Notes: a model not told the origin generated them from the letters alone. Counted from the stretch's first letter, positions 35,852 through 45,491 are shown. The stretch: DNA of 64,000 nt from Rhizobium herbae (GCF_017873135.1 NZ_JAGGJV010000002.1:62001-126000), one strand, 5' to 3'. Made by a program: numbers and translations.

Positions 35852-36811
35852 ATGCTTTCGAAAAGCCCTGTCATCGTCGATCTGAAATTCATCCCGCGGG
35901 AAGTGGAGGACGGCCTGAAGGGTGCGTTCCCCGGCCGCGACGTTTTCAATCTCGCCGACCCCGCTCACAAGGGCCGCGATCTCTCCGGCATTGATTATGC
36001 CGTCGTCTGGAAATCCGATCCGGACCTGTTTTCGCGCGCGCCGGATCTGAAGGTGGTCTTCTCCGGCGGCGCCGGGGTCGATCACGTTCTGACACTTCCC
36101 GGCCTGCCGGACGTGCCGCTGGTCCGCTTCGTCGATCGTAGCCTGACAACGCGGATGAGCGAATGGGTGGTGATGAACTGCCTTATGCATCTGCGCCAGC
36201 ACCGCGCCTACGAGGGGCGGGCGAAGGCCCATGTCTGGGAAGACCTGAGCCAGCCGGAAGCGGCCGATATCACCGTCGGCGTCATGGGGCTCGGCGTTCT
36301 CGGACAGGATGCCATCCGTAAGCTGGGTATCATGGGTTTCAAGACCATCGGCTGGTCGCGCTCGAAAAAGGCGATCGATGGTATCGAGACCTTTGCCGGC
36401 AATGAACTGGATACGTTCCTGTCTAAAACCGATTTCCTCGTCGGTCTCTTGCCCTTGACGGCAGAAACCAAAGCGATCTTTAACGCCCGGCTGTTTTCAA
36501 AGCTCAGCCGCAAGGGGCCATTCGGTGCTCCCGTCTTCATCAACGGCGGCCGTGGCGGCAGCCAGGTCGAGGCGGACATAATCACTGCGCTGGAATCCGG
36601 CGTCCTCGGCGGTGCCTCGCTCGACGTGTTCGAACAGGAGCCGTTGGATGGCAACAGTCCCTTCTGGGACATGGACAACGTCTACCTCACACCGCATGTG
36701 GCGGCATCTTCGGACGTCAAGGCGCTCTTTGTGCATGCGGAGCAACAGATGATCCGTTTCGAAAGTGGGTTGCCGCTGGAGCATCTGGTGGATCGCAAAG
36801 CCGGCTATTGA
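35852..36811 (+). CDS. Glyoxylate/hydroxypyruvate reductase A-like dehydrogenase
   Basis: A 319-residue D-2-hydroxyacid dehydrogenase. Nucleotide loop G-L-G-V-L-G-Q-D-A; catalytic Arg in I-N-G-G-R-G-G-S-Q, Glu in D-V-F-E-Q-E-P-L, His in L-T-P-H-V-A-A. The G-G-R-G pattern and W-S-R-S-K-K are typical of GhrA, which reduces glyoxylate and hydroxypyruvate with NADPH. It is likely co-transcribed with yejABEF, with no evident metabolic link. Its stop abuts the stop of the convergent NlpC gene. Confidence 0.9.
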   Translation: MLSKSPVIVDLKFIPREVEDGLKGAFPGRDVFNLADPAHKGRDLSGIDYAVVWKSDPDLFSRAPDLKVVFSGGAGVDHVLTLPGLPDVPLVRFVDRSLTTRMSEWVVMNCLMHLRQHRAYEGRAKAHVWEDLSQPEAADITVGVMGLGVLGQDAIRKLGIMGFKTIGWSRSKKAIDGIETFAGNELDTFLSKTDFLVGLLPLTAETKAIFNARLFSKLSRKGPFGAPVFINGGRGGSQVEADIITALESGVLGGASLDVFEQEPLDGNSPFWDMDNVYLTPHVAASSDVKALFVHAEQQMIRFESGLPLEHLVDRKAGY

Positions 36812-37666
36812 TCAGGGCCGGCGATAGCCCGTCGGCTGGTCGTAGAGCCAGCCGATGCGCTTGATCGCATCTTCCAGTCCTTCACGCGAAACGCTCATCG
36901 TATGGCCATTGGCATGCAGCAATGTCTTGTCGTCTTCCATGATCGCCACATGACCCTTCCAGAAGACCAGATCGCCGCGGCGGAGATCGTCGTGGCTGAT
37001 CTCGGTGCCGAGGCCCTTGGCCTGCATGTCCGTATCGCGCGGCGCGCTCCTGCCGGTCATCATCATCGACAGCTGCACGAGGCCGGAGCAGTCGATGCCG
37101 AAACCCGAGCGCCCGCCCCAGAGATAGGGGGTTTCCAGGAACCGTGCGGCAATCGAGACATAGTCGCCGGACAGCGGCGCCCCGGCCTCAGCGCAGTGGT
37201 TGGCGATGATCGCCTGTCCGCCTTCCAAAAGGAAATAGCGGGTGCCGCGTGTATCACGCTCGTCGATGACGGCAATGCGGTTGCCCATCGACAATGCCTG
37301 CACGGTTGGAAACCTCAGATCGGGTTCCGAATAGACGAAGGTTCGCGGCGCGGTAACGATATGAGTCAGGCTGCGGACCACAGGCGAGATAGCGTAGTCA
37401 GGAACATAGCCGACATAGCCGTCGAAATCGGCCTTGACCCAGGCCCAGCCGCCGCTGGTATCAAGAACATGGACGGTCTCTCCGAGCAGCAGCTCTGTAT
37501 CTGTACCGCATTCGAGTTCCGGTCTCGCCCGCAGTTGCACCACAGGAACGCAGATCAGCCCCGGCGAGCCGCTGACATAATTGCTTGCCTCGACGACGCC
37601 GCGCAGGCGTTCCTCGGCAAGATCGGTGCGATAGGCGTTCAGCCGGCGGTCGGGAAGATCAGACAT
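36812..37666 (-). CDS. NlpC/P60 family cysteine peptidase with SH3 domain
   Basis: A 284-residue putative cell-wall hydrolase. The first half has bacterial SH3-like segments (V-V-Q-L-R-A-R-P-E; G-W-A-W-V-K-A-D-F-D-G-Y-V-G-Y). The C-terminal NlpC/P60 domain has the nucleophile in G-I-D-C-S-G-L-V-Q, the histidine in K-G-H-V-A-I-M-E and the third polar residue in L-H-A-N-G-H. It should cleave gamma-D-Glu-DAP bonds. No signal peptide is visible, as in many rhizobial members. It follows the MarR gene by 6 bases. Confidence 0.92.
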   Translation of the reverse strand: MSDLPDRRLNAYRTDLAEERLRGVVEASNYVSGSPGLICVPVVQLRARPELECGTDTELLLGETVHVLDTSGGWAWVKADFDGYVGYVPDYAISPVVRSLTHIVTAPRTFVYSEPDLRFPTVQALSMGNRIAVIDERDTRGTRYFLLEGGQAIIANHCAEAGAPLSGDYVSIAARFLETPYLWGGRSGFGIDCSGLVQLSMMMTGRSAPRDTDMQAKGLGTEISHDDLRRGDLVFWKGHVAIMEDDKTLLHANGHTMSVSREGLEDAIKRIGWLYDQPTGYRRP

Positions 37667-37672
37667 GTATCC

Positions 37673-38023
37673 TCAGATAGACAGTTTGCGTCCCTGATCA
37701 ATGATCAGATCGCCAAGTTTTTCAAGATAAAGCGCACCCTCGACCGTGCGTTTGATGATCACATTGCGCTTGTCGCGGTCGTCGCGGGTGCGGGTCACGA
37801 GCCCGAGATCGCCCATCGTATCGAGCGCGCGGGTGATCACCGGCTTGGTCACGCCTAGAATGCCGGCAAGCCCGCGCACCGTATGCGGTGGCGGAATAAG
37901 GTAGATATGCAGGAGTATGGAAATCTGCCGGAGTGTCAGGTCGCGATTATCTATCCGCACCTGTTCGAGCGAGACGCCGTGCCAAAGGTTCAGTGCCTGC
38001 GAAGCTGATAATTCCACCGGCAT
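37673..38023 (-). CDS. MarR-type winged-helix regulator
   Basis: A 116-residue regulator. Core: L-T-L-R-Q-I-S-I-L-L-H-I-Y then V-R-G-L-A-G-I-L-G-V-T-K-P-V-I-T-R-A-L-D (recognition helix) and the wing R-D-D-R-D-K-R-N. The ATG at 38023 is used because GAGGG precedes it; a TTG at 38041 would add six residues. It is short for MarR proteins, whose dimerisation helices here are minimal. It is upstream of the NlpC/P60 gene in one unit, which may be its target. Confidence 0.88.
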   Translation of the reverse strand: MPVELSASQALNLWHGVSLEQVRIDNRDLTLRQISILLHIYLIPPPHTVRGLAGILGVTKPVITRALDTMGDLGLVTRTRDDRDKRNVIIKRTVEGALYLEKLGDLIIDQGRKLSI

Positions 38024-38107
38024 TGGACGCCCTCGGTTCAATCAGCCGGTAGTTTAGCGGTTAGACCGTTACGGAACCGTTTCTTTCTGCGCTGTTCGCC
38101 CCCACTC

Positions 38108-38698
38108 TCAAATCTGCTCGACAGCCTTCTCGATCCTCACCAGATGCGCCTGTCTTTGTTTCGCCGTCACCCGGTCCATATCGTGCAGCGAAATCATCCG
38201 GAATTTGACATCCTTGGCGCAGAAAGCTGCAATCCCGCGCTTGAGTAGGCGGCGAACCGGATTGCCCATGTAGAGCTTGACGACCCACCAGGGCGAACCT
38301 GTTGTCGTCAGTGCCCAGAACAACTTGATGTTGGTCAGGCGTGGAACGATACGCCCGCCGGATTGCTCATGATCGAAGGCGACGCCAGGGGCAAAGACAC
38401 GGTCGAAGAAGCCCTTGAGGATGGCCGGAAAGTTGAACCACCATTGCGGAAAAACCAGGATCAGCCCTTCCGCTGCCCGCAGTCGCGCGACGATGCCATC
38501 CACTGCGGTGGTGTCGTAGGGAATATCGAAATAGCCGCGCCGTTCTGCCTCTGTTAGCCTTGGATCGAAACCTTCCTGGTAGAGATCGAGCAGATCGACG
38601 CTGTGGCCGTTCTTTTCAAGCGCGGCCTTTGTCGTCGCCGCGACGCTTGCGGCAAAGCTATCGGCGAGCGGATGTGCAAGGACGATGAGAAGACGCAT
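38108..38698 (-). CDS. NAD(P)H:quinone oxidoreductase-like flavoprotein
   Basis: A 196-residue flavodoxin-fold enzyme of the KefF/MdaB/NQO1 group. The FMN/FAD loop is L-I-V-L-A-H-P-L-A-D-S-F; F-P-Q-W-W-F-N-F-P-A-I-L-K-G-F-F-D-R is the diagnostic second motif. It probably carries out two-electron reduction of quinones in the cytoplasm. Its start lies one base before the end of the convergent-side xseA gene (same strand, stop at 38700), so it may be read from the xseA transcript. Confidence 0.9.
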   Translation of the reverse strand: MRLLIVLAHPLADSFAASVAATTKAALEKNGHSVDLLDLYQEGFDPRLTEAERRGYFDIPYDTTAVDGIVARLRAAEGLILVFPQWWFNFPAILKGFFDRVFAPGVAFDHEQSGGRIVPRLTNIKLFWALTTTGSPWWVVKLYMGNPVRRLLKRGIAAFCAKDVKFRMISLHDMDRVTAKQRQAHLVRIEKAVEQI

Positions 38699-38699
38699 C

Positions 38700-40295
38700 C
38701 TAAAACAAACTGCCCTGTTTCGGCGGCGGGGCGGTCACCGCAGGCTTTTCGGTGCGTTTCTTCGCCGGCTGTGGCGGCGGCGCTGTACCGCCCTCTGTTG
38801 TTAGCGCATTGATCGAGCCGTCTGCGAATTCGATGGCGATTGCCTGGTTCAGCGAAAGGGCTGACGCCGCCTTGACCGGAATTCCCATCTCGTCGCGCAC
38901 CAGCGCATAGCCACGTTTCAGGACGTTGCGGTAGGAGAGCGACTGAAGGATGCGGTCTTGCGCCATCACCGTGCTGCGCCTCCGCCGGAGGTCTGCCAGA
39001 AGCGCAATGTCGGCGCGGCCGGAAAGGCCTGTCAGGCGATCCTGAGACCGGTGAATTTGGCTCAGTAAACGGGCGGGCAAGGTGCGCAAGGTGGCATCGG
39101 CCGACGATACCCGCGAGGCGGAGCGTTGCAGCAATCGCTCGACGATGCGTTCGGCGCGGGTAATCTGCTCAGCTAGTTTTTGCCTCCGCTCGGTGATCCT
39201 GTTCGACAGAACATCCGGCCGAAGATGCGCAGCTGTACGCTCGAATGTCCGCCGCTTATTGGCCGTGTTCATCTGCAAACCGCGCCCGAGCCCAGCCGAT
39301 GCCTCGTCGAAACGGCGGCGGGGTAGCGCCAGCAATTGGTCGAGAGAGGGGAGAGCGCGGGTCAGGGCCCGGATGCTTTGTCGTCTGTTGTCCATCTGCC
39401 GCGTCACGGCGGATTTTAGCCGGGCGGAAAGCGCCGAGATGTCGGCTTCCAAGTCGGCCTTCACCGGTACGGCCATTTCTGCTGCCCCCGTCGGTGTCGG
39501 CGCGCGCTGGTCGCTGGCATAGTCGATCAAGGTCCAGTCGGTCTCATGGCCGACGGCTGAGATCAGCGGGATCTGCGAATTTGCCGCGGCTCGCACCACC
39601 GCTTCGTCGTTGAAACTCCAAAGGTCCTCCAGGCTGCCGCCGCCGCGCGCGACAATCAAAATATCCGGTCGGGCGATCGGGCCGTCCGTGGTGAAGGCGT
39701 TGAAGCCGTCGATCGCGGCCGCTACCTCATTGCCGGAGCCTTCGCCCTGCACGCGCACGGGCCAGACGATGACATGGACCGGAAACCGGTCGGCTATCCG
39801 GTGCAGGATATCGCGAATGACAGCGCCGGTCGGCGAGGTAATGACGCCGATGACTTTCGGCATATAAGGGAGCGGTCGCTTTCGCGCCGCATCGAACAGG
39901 CCTTCTGCTCCAAGCTTGCGCTTGCGCTCCTCGATCAGTGCCATCAGCGCGCCGACGCCGGCCGGCTCCAGTGTTTCGATGACGATCTGGTATTTGGAGG
40001 ATCCGGGAAACGTCGTCACCTTGCCGGTGGCGATCACTTCCATGCCTTCCTCGGGCCGGAATTTCAGTCGGCTCATCGTGCCCTTCCAGATGACCGCGTC
40101 GATCCGCGCCTTGTCGTCCTTCAGGGCAAAATAGGCATGTCCCGAGGAATGGGGCCCACGATATCCGGAGATTTCGCCGCGCACCCGTACCTGGTCGAAA
40201 GCCTGTTCGACCGTGCGCTTGATGGAACCGGACAGCTCCGAGACCGAATATTCGGCGAGATTGGAGGGCGAATCGGATTCGAAGAACGAGTTCAT
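38700..40295 (-). CDS. xseA: Exodeoxyribonuclease VII large subunit
   Basis: A 531-residue nuclease subunit. The N-terminal OB fold begins [13 protein letters not shown] and contains V-R-G-E-I-S-G-Y-R. The catalytic region has [12 protein letters not shown] and [16 protein letters not shown], followed by [12 protein letters not shown] long coiled coil spans about residues 280-430. The C-terminal Pro/Lys-rich tail is longer than in E. coli. With XseB (not in this window) it degrades single-stranded DNA from both ends. Confidence 0.97.
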   Translation of the reverse strand: MNSFFESDSPSNLAEYSVSELSGSIKRTVEQAFDQVRVRGEISGYRGPHSSGHAYFALKDDKARIDAVIWKGTMSRLKFRPEEGMEVIATGKVTTFPGSSKYQIVIETLEPAGVGALMALIEERKRKLGAEGLFDAARKRPLPYMPKVIGVITSPTGAVIRDILHRIADRFPVHVIVWPVRVQGEGSGNEVAAAIDGFNAFTTDGPIARPDILIVARGGGSLEDLWSFNDEAVVRAAANSQIPLISAVGHETDWTLIDYASDQRAPTPTGAAEMAVPVKADLEADISALSARLKSAVTRQMDNRRQSIRALTRALPSLDQLLALPRRRFDEASAGLGRGLQMNTANKRRTFERTAAHLRPDVLSNRITERRQKLAEQITRAERIVERLLQRSASRVSSADATLRTLPARLLSQIHRSQDRLTGLSGRADIALLADLRRRRSTVMAQDRILQSLSYRNVLKRGYALVRDEMGIPVKAASALSLNQAIAIEFADGSINALTTEGGTAPPPQPAKKRTEKPAVTAPPPKQGSLF

Positions 40296-40437
40296 GAGCT
40301 TATTTTGCCGTGAGCGGCGGCGGATAGCCAGTCTTTGGCGATGCGTTCAACAGGCCTTTTTCATCCCCGTTCGTCCTCGGCCAGCAAAACCATGCGCATC
40401 ATTGCGGCAATGCCAATCATCATAGAGGATCATGCAG

Positions 40438-40701
40438 ATGCCAGACCGTTTCGCCAGCAATATCCCCTCTCTCACCAGCCCCGCCACCCATGGCTTTGCA
40501 GTCACGCCGAACGATACTCTTGATCTGTCCGAGGCGACGCGGGCGATCTATGTCGGTTCGGGCGGCGCGCTCGCGCTGCGTTTTCTGTCGGGCCAAACCA
40601 TAATCTTTGTCGGGGTCGCCGCCGGCACTGTCCTTCCGGTACGTGCCGACCGCATCCTTGCAACGGGCACGACCGCCGGCAGCCTCGTGGGACTCGTCTG
40701 A
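40438..40701 (+). CDS. GTA-type head-spike base protein (Rcc01079-like)
   Basis: An 87-residue protein beginning M-P-D-R-F-A-S-N, with F-A-V-T-P-N-D-T-L-D-L and R-A-I-Y-V-G-S-G-G-A-L, then G-T-V-L-P-V-R-A-D-R-I and A-T-G-T-T-A. This pattern is that of the spike-base family named after Rcc01079 of the Rhodobacter gene transfer agent, where it helps form head spikes. The ATG at 40438 is chosen over 40432 because AGAGGA lies 8 bases upstream. Its TGA overlaps the ATG of the next gene. No other GTA or phage structural gene is in the window. Confidence 0.78.
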   Translation: MPDRFASNIPSLTSPATHGFAVTPNDTLDLSEATRAIYVGSGGALALRFLSGQTIIFVGVAAGTVLPVRADRILATGTTAGSLVGLV

Positions 40702-41762
40702 TGGTGTCGCTCGGTTTCCATTCCGGCATTGCCCTGACGGCAGCGGCCAATGCGTGGTTCACCAATCCGGCTTTTGCGGCGGCGGACATCAGCGATGGCG
40801 CGGCGAAATTGCCAGCCTTCATCGCCGATTTTCGGAAGGACCGTCATGCCTTGACGTCCGTTGCTTCGGCCAACATCGCGTCTGCCGCGGCGGATGCCTT
40901 GATCGTGCCGCAATCCGTCGCCTTTTCCGACATGTTTTCCTTCACGCGCGATTCCGTCGCGGAATACATCGACGCCGCCGGGGTGGCACAGCAAGCAGCA
41001 CCGGATGTTCCGCGCTTCGACTACCGCAACGGTTATCGGCAATTGCTTCTCGAAGGTCCGGCAACCAACCTCTTTCTGAACGCGTTTGCCCCCGCAACGC
41101 AGACGATAGCCGTCGTCAACGGGACTCAGTACACGGTTTCGTGTAGGGGAGCCGGTTCGTTGACCCTTTCGGGCGCAGCAGTGGGTGCGGTGACGCAAAA
41201 TACGCCGCTAACCTTTACCGCCTCGACCACGAGTCTGACGCTGGCAGCTTCAGGGGCACTCAGCCGCGCGCAGGTGGAGACGGGGGCTATTGCCAGTTCG
41301 TTCGTGCAGACCGGTGTCGTGGCCGCAACGCGGAGCGCCGACAGCTGCCGCCTCTCCTCCACCGGCGAGGCGCTGGTGCAGAAAAATGCCGTAACCCTGC
41401 AGGTCAGGGGCCAGGGCGTCTACGGCTCTCTCGGTCGCCTCGTGGGAGTCGGTGACGAAATCATCCGTTTGAATACCGCTCAAACAAGTATTATCACTGG
41501 GATTTCGCTGGCCCTCTCCAATGTAACAGTGCCTCTTCCCGCCTTTGGCGTCTGCATAGGATGGAGCAGCTCCGGACGGAGCGGCAGCTACAACGGCGCC
41601 GCGGTCAACTCGGAAGCAACAGTGCCGGCAACAGCAGGGCAGATTTATCTCGGGCGCAACCAGGCAGGTGTCTTTGCGGCTGGCCGTTATGACAGTCTGA
41701 CGATCTGGCCTTTTCGCGCGGTCAATACGGCGATCCAGACAAAATCGGTGCCTTACGTATGA
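40701..41762 (+). CDS. Putative phage/GTA spike or fibre-like protein
   Basis: A 353-residue protein translationally coupled (TGATG) to the spike-base gene. The middle contains R-Q-L-L-L-E-G-P-A-T-N-L-F-L-N, followed by a beta-rich section (Y-T-V-S-C-R-G-A-G-S-L-T-L-S-G-A) and R-A-Q-V-E-T-G-A-I-A-S-S-F. These are recurrent in phage tail and receptor-binding proteins with carbohydrate-binding beta-sandwich folds; the C-terminal half (L-T-I-W-P-F-R) fits that fold. By its place after a spike base it is probably the spike itself (compare Rcc01080), binding a cell-surface glycan. No membrane segment. Confidence 0.65.
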   Translation: MVSLGFHSGIALTAAANAWFTNPAFAAADISDGAAKLPAFIADFRKDRHALTSVASANIASAAADALIVPQSVAFSDMFSFTRDSVAEYIDAAGVAQQAAPDVPRFDYRNGYRQLLLEGPATNLFLNAFAPATQTIAVVNGTQYTVSCRGAGSLTLSGAAVGAVTQNTPLTFTASTTSLTLAASGALSRAQVETGAIASSFVQTGVVAATRSADSCRLSSTGEALVQKNAVTLQVRGQGVYGSLGRLVGVGDEIIRLNTAQTSIITGISLALSNVTVPLPAFGVCIGWSSSGRSGSYNGAAVNSEATVPATAGQIYLGRNQAGVFAAGRYDSLTIWPFRAVNTAIQTKSVPYV

Positions 41763-41928
41763 CCGTGGTCTGAGAAGCTGACGAAAATGCGAGGCTTTAA
41801 AAGAAAATGTGAAAATTCTGTGAAACCTTTTGCCGCGTTGTGTCGTTCCTGTTTTTTGGAGGATTAAGTCAATTTTAGCAGGCCTCGTGCAAAGTCCTTG
41901 CTCTATGGCTATTGGTGGGAGGGGGCGG

Positions 41929-42159
41929 ATGATAATCCTGACCGGATTTGCAATTGGGCTTTTATCTGCAGGCATGCGTTCGACTATCTGCTACGCTTTA
42001 GCCGGTTGCTTGATCGTTGCTGTCTTTACCTTGGCTGCGCTGTTCTCGTCAGGTGCAGTCTCGCTTCTTACGCTCGTTCTGGCGCTGCTTTCCTACAATG
42101 CGGGTATCGCCGCGACGCTTTTGACGGCGCTGATCCTTGCGCCGCGCCATCAGGTATAG
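41929..42159 (+). CDS. Small membrane protein, unknown function
   Basis: A 76-residue, very hydrophobic protein with two or three membrane segments (about residues 2-17, 18-36 and 40-70) and a basic end (A-P-R-H-Q-V). GGGAGGGGG lies a few bases before the ATG at 41929. Its size and make-up recall small rhizobial regulatory membrane proteins, but I do not recognise the family. It lies between the spike cassette and a convergent oxidoreductase gene. The 166 bases before it (41763-41928) show nothing else. Confidence 0.55.
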   Translation: MIILTGFAIGLLSAGMRSTICYALAGCLIVAVFTLAALFSSGAVSLLTLVLALLSYNAGIAATLLTALILAPRHQV

Positions 42160-42239
42160 GCGATCCGCGTTCCCATATATCTATTGCGAGAACCCGCCGT
42201 TCCTGTAGCCGGCGAGTTCTCGTTTGACGTTGTATGGGC

Positions 42240-43226
42240 TCAGACTGGCTCCCAACCATCCTTCTCGCTGGCACGGTAGATTGCGTCGATGAGTTTCTGG
42301 TTGTTCACCGAGCTTTCCAGCGTCACGACCTCTTCCTTTTCACCTTTGGCCGCGCGGGAGAAGGCTTCGGCCTCGAGCTTGTATTGGCGGGCATCCTGAA
42401 AGCGGAAGAGCTGCGACTGTGAATGATTCTGGTTGGTGAGTTCGAGTTCTTCCGCGCCGTAACGATCGGCGTTGAACGGCGACTTGACCTCGATGAAACC
42501 CTTGTCGCCATGGAACACCATGACCTGTCGGGCGGCGAGCTGGGTAGAGATATAGAAGCTCAGTTCGAAATCGCCGAAATCTGCCCGTACACTCGAATAC
42601 ATATCGGTGCCGAATTCCGGATCGCGGTCGGTGTTCGCCTGAACGCGGAGCGGTTCCTTGCCGGTGACGAAGCGTGTCGAAATCGTTGGATAGACGCCGA
42701 TATCGGGCAGTCCACCGCCACCCAGCTCCGGCTTGTTGCGCATATTGCCGGCATCGCGGTTGAAATAGGTGAAAGCGCCCTGCACATGGCGCAGCTTGCC
42801 GATCGCGCCTTCGGCAAGCAGCGAGCGAACCTTCCGCCAGACCGGGCTGTAGGTGACCATATAGGCTTCGGAGACGAGCACTTTGTTGCGGTCGCGCGCC
42901 TCGATCAGGGCGGCGATTTCCGAGGCTTTCAAAGCGATCGGCTTTTCGCAGAGCACATGCTTTCCGGCATTGGCGGCCTTGATCGTCCATTCGACATGCT
43001 GCGAGGTCGGCAGCGGAATGTAGACGGCATCGATCAGATTGGAAGCCAGCATTTCCTCGTAGGAGCCGAAGGCATGCGGCACAGAGAAACGGTCCGCCAT
43101 CTCGCGTGCCCTGCCGAGATCGCGGCTGGCAATCGCTGTGACGACGCAATTCTCTGCGTCCTGAATAGCCGGAACAACGAGTTCGCGGCCGATCTTGGCT
43201 GTCGATAGAATACCAAAGCGCAACAT
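42240..43226 (-). CDS. Gfo/Idh/MocA-family oxidoreductase
   Basis: A 328-residue NAD(P)-dependent dehydrogenase. The Rossmann domain begins [14 protein letters not shown], with A-I-A-S-R-D as the second strand end and L-C-E-K-P-I-A-L as the family E-K-P motif carrying the catalytic lysine. P-D-I-G-V-Y-P is a further signature in the C-terminal domain. The start at 43226 has GAGAGGAA upstream. Substrates in this family are sugars, inositols or dihydrodiols; none can be inferred. Confidence 0.9.
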   Translation of the reverse strand: MLRFGILSTAKIGRELVVPAIQDAENCVVTAIASRDLGRAREMADRFSVPHAFGSYEEMLASNLIDAVYIPLPTSQHVEWTIKAANAGKHVLCEKPIALKASEIAALIEARDRNKVLVSEAYMVTYSPVWRKVRSLLAEGAIGKLRHVQGAFTYFNRDAGNMRNKPELGGGGLPDIGVYPTISTRFVTGKEPLRVQANTDRDPEFGTDMYSSVRADFGDFELSFYISTQLAARQVMVFHGDKGFIEVKSPFNADRYGAEELELTNQNHSQSQLFRFQDARQYKLEAEAFSRAAKGEKEEVVTLESSVNNQKLIDAIYRASEKDGWEPV

Positions 43227-43401
43227 GATGTTTCCTCTCGTTTTCGGCGGCACAGTAACCGCGAGGTACGTGCCCATCAAGCCGTGCGCCTGGGAATAAA
43301 ATTGCTGCGGGGCATGTAAAAGCGCTGTACCTCGCCTATGTCCCTGGAGCAGACTTCATACTTCCCGAGCGACTTATCCCTCAATAATCTGGAGCGATCC
43401 C

Positions 43402-44352
43402 ATGCAAAAGCGAACCCTCGGCCGCACAGGCCTGTCGATCGCGCCGCTGGTTTTCGGCGGCAATGTCTTCGGCTGGACCGCGGATGAAAAGACCTCCTTC
43501 CAACTGCTCGACGCCTTCTTCGCTGCGGGCTTCAATGCCGTCGACACAGCGGATGTCTATTCCTCCTGGGTTCCAGGCAATAGCGGCGGCGAATCCGAGA
43601 CGATCATCGGCAAATGGCTGAAGCATTCGGGCCGGGCCAGAGACGAGGCCGTCATCATCACCAAGGTCGGCTCCGAATTGGGACCGGGCAAGAAGGGCCT
43701 CTCGAAACAATGGATCCTGCAGGCGGTCGAGGATTCTCTTCGCCGGCTGCAGACCGACTATATCGACGTCTATCTCTCCCATTGGCCGGATGACAAAACG
43801 CCCTATGATGAGACGCTCGGCGCCTACGAAAAGCTTCTGCAGCAGGGCAAGGTCCGCCATGTCGGCGCATCAAACCTGAATGCCGGACAGTTGCGGGAAG
43901 CACTCGATGTTTCGGCGGCAAAGACCCTGCCGCGTTACGATGTGCTGCAGCCGGAATATAACCTCTATGACAGGGCCTCCTTCGATGGCCCCCTCAGAAA
44001 CCTCTGCATCGCCGAGGAAATCGGCGTTATCAGCTATTTCGGACTGGCGCGCGGTTTCCTCTCGGGCAAATATCGCTCACACAAGGATCTCGAAGGCTCG
44101 GCGCGCGGCAGTGGCGTCGGCAAGTATCTTGACGGCCGCGGCATGCGTATACTCGGGGCACTTGACGAAGTCGCGGCCGATAGCGGCAATACGCAGGCGG
44201 AAATCGCACTGGCCTGGATCATGGCGCGCAAGGGCGTAACGGCACCGATCGCCAGCGCCACGAACCTGACGCAGCTTGAAAGCCTGGCGAAATCGGCCTC
44301 GATCACTCTTTCCGACAAAGCCTGCCAACTGCTAAACGAAGCCAGCGAATAG
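43402..44352 (+). CDS. Aldo/keto reductase
   Basis: A 316-residue TIM-barrel NADPH-dependent reductase. Catalytic residues appear in order: D-T-A-D-V-Y (Asp, Tyr), I-I-T-K-V-G (Lys) and Y-L-S-H-W-P-D (His). R-T-L-G-R-T-G-L-S-I is the family start. It is followed after 21 bases by a GNAT gene on the same strand. It belongs to the general YajO/Tas-like group; substrate unknown. Confidence 0.92.
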   Translation: MQKRTLGRTGLSIAPLVFGGNVFGWTADEKTSFQLLDAFFAAGFNAVDTADVYSSWVPGNSGGESETIIGKWLKHSGRARDEAVIITKVGSELGPGKKGLSKQWILQAVEDSLRRLQTDYIDVYLSHWPDDKTPYDETLGAYEKLLQQGKVRHVGASNLNAGQLREALDVSAAKTLPRYDVLQPEYNLYDRASFDGPLRNLCIAEEIGVISYFGLARGFLSGKYRSHKDLEGSARGSGVGKYLDGRGMRILGALDEVAADSGNTQAEIALAWIMARKGVTAPIASATNLTQLESLAKSASITLSDKACQLLNEASE

Positions 44353-44373
44353 GTTTTTAGGGGAGGAAGAGGC

Positions 44374-44817
44374 ATGACAGTTGAGATACGCGACGCCGCA
44401 CCCGGCGATGAAGCGGACTGGCGCCGGCTTTGGGCTGCTTATATCACCTTCTACAGGGTGGCGGTCTCCCCGGAGGTGACGGCCACGACCTGGGCGCGGA
44501 TTCTCGACCCTGCCACGCCGCTGTTCATGCGCGTCGCCGTTCTGGATGGTCATGTCATCGGCTTCGCCATCTGCCTCATTCATGAGGCGACCTGGGTCAA
44601 GGAGCCGGTCTGCTATCTGGAGGACCTGTTTCTCGACGAGGCCGCGCGCGGCAAGGGCATCGGCAAGGCGCTGCTCGACGATCTCGTCGAGAAAGCCAGG
44701 TCCCATGGTTGGGCACGCCTGTACTGGCACACCGACGAAGGCAACGACACGGCGCGCAAGCTCTATGACCAGTATACGGAGGCTGATGGTCATGTCCGCT
44801 ACCGGATAAGCTTCTAA
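44374..44817 (+). CDS. GNAT-family N-acetyltransferase
   Basis: A 147-residue acetyltransferase. Motif A is L-D-E-A-A-R-G-K-G-I-G-K-A-L-L-D-D-L (about residues 87-104), preceded by the strand C-Y-L-E-D-L-F. The later W-H-T-D-E-G-N-D-T-A-R-K-L-Y-D gives the second CoA-contacting segment. GGGGAGGA is placed well before the ATG. It overlaps the end of the convergent M15-like gene by 4 bases. Confidence 0.92.
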   Translation: MTVEIRDAAPGDEADWRRLWAAYITFYRVAVSPEVTATTWARILDPATPLFMRVAVLDGHVIGFAICLIHEATWVKEPVCYLEDLFLDEAARGKGIGKALLDDLVEKARSHGWARLYWHTDEGNDTARKLYDQYTEADGHVRYRISF

Positions 44818-45428
44818 CCCTTGAAAACCGGGAAACCCTCATAAAACGCCGCATGACTGCCCGATTGGTTGGCCATGCCGTCCTTTGTCAGCAGACCGGC
44901 CGGCGCGATGTAACTGCGGATGCGCCGCACCGGCCGCTCATGCCACTGGATGTTGACTGCCCAGAGTCTGGGGAAAAAGCAGAGCGAGGCATAGGGCAAA
45001 TGGTCATGGATCCACCAGGCAAGCGACTGCCAGCCGAGCGTCGCGCGCCGGTCCCAGACCCACGGAATGACGATGCAGGCGGTGGCACCCATGCAGCCGT
45101 CCGCGTCCCGCATGTCCCAGATATGATCGGCGGCACTTGCGGCATTGGTGGAGCAATTGAGCTTGTTGCGGTTGCCGAAGTCGTTGACCGACCGGGAGCG
45201 ATAGCCGGAGCGGATATGTAGCCGGCCAAATGTCCTTTGCAGCGGCTCCAGCAGTTCCTCGCAGAGTTTTGCTCCGGCGGCAATCGCCAGGTCCGGATCG
45301 TCGGGGATGTTTGGCATGCCGTAGAAATCGGCGATCTCGGAATGCAGGAAGTCGCGCAGGAAGAAATTCTCCGACAGGCGGACGCGGCCCAGGTCCTCCA
45401 GCGTTTTCATCGATCCCGGCTTTTTCAT
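44814..45428 (-). CDS. Putative M15-like peptidase-fold protein
   Basis: A 204-residue protein with no signal peptide. Residues 20-45 resemble the lead-in of M15A peptidases (L-S-E-N-F-F-L-R-D-F-L-H-S-E). H-I-R-S-G-Y-R-S-R-S-V-N is the canonical hydrolase segment, followed by an A-D-H-I-W-D-M-R-D-A-D stretch where M15 enzymes carry zinc ligands (S-x-H-x(n)-D). A third ligand is not obvious, so activity is uncertain. GGGAGGAGG before the ATG at 45428 supports that start. Such proteins occur as phage endolysins and as chromosomal orphans; the spike cassette lies 3 kb away but they are not linked. Confidence 0.6.
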   Translation of the reverse strand: MKKPGSMKTLEDLGRVRLSENFFLRDFLHSEIADFYGMPNIPDDPDLAIAAGAKLCEELLEPLQRTFGRLHIRSGYRSRSVNDFGNRNKLNCSTNAASAADHIWDMRDADGCMGATACIVIPWVWDRRATLGWQSLAWWIHDHLPYASLCFFPRLWAVNIQWHERPVRRIRSYIAPAGLLTKDGMANQSGSHAAFYEGFPVFKG

Positions 45429-45491
45429 CTGACCTCCTCCCATGTTCCTGAAGACTATGCCGCCGATCGGTCACGTGCCACCCGTTTCCGT

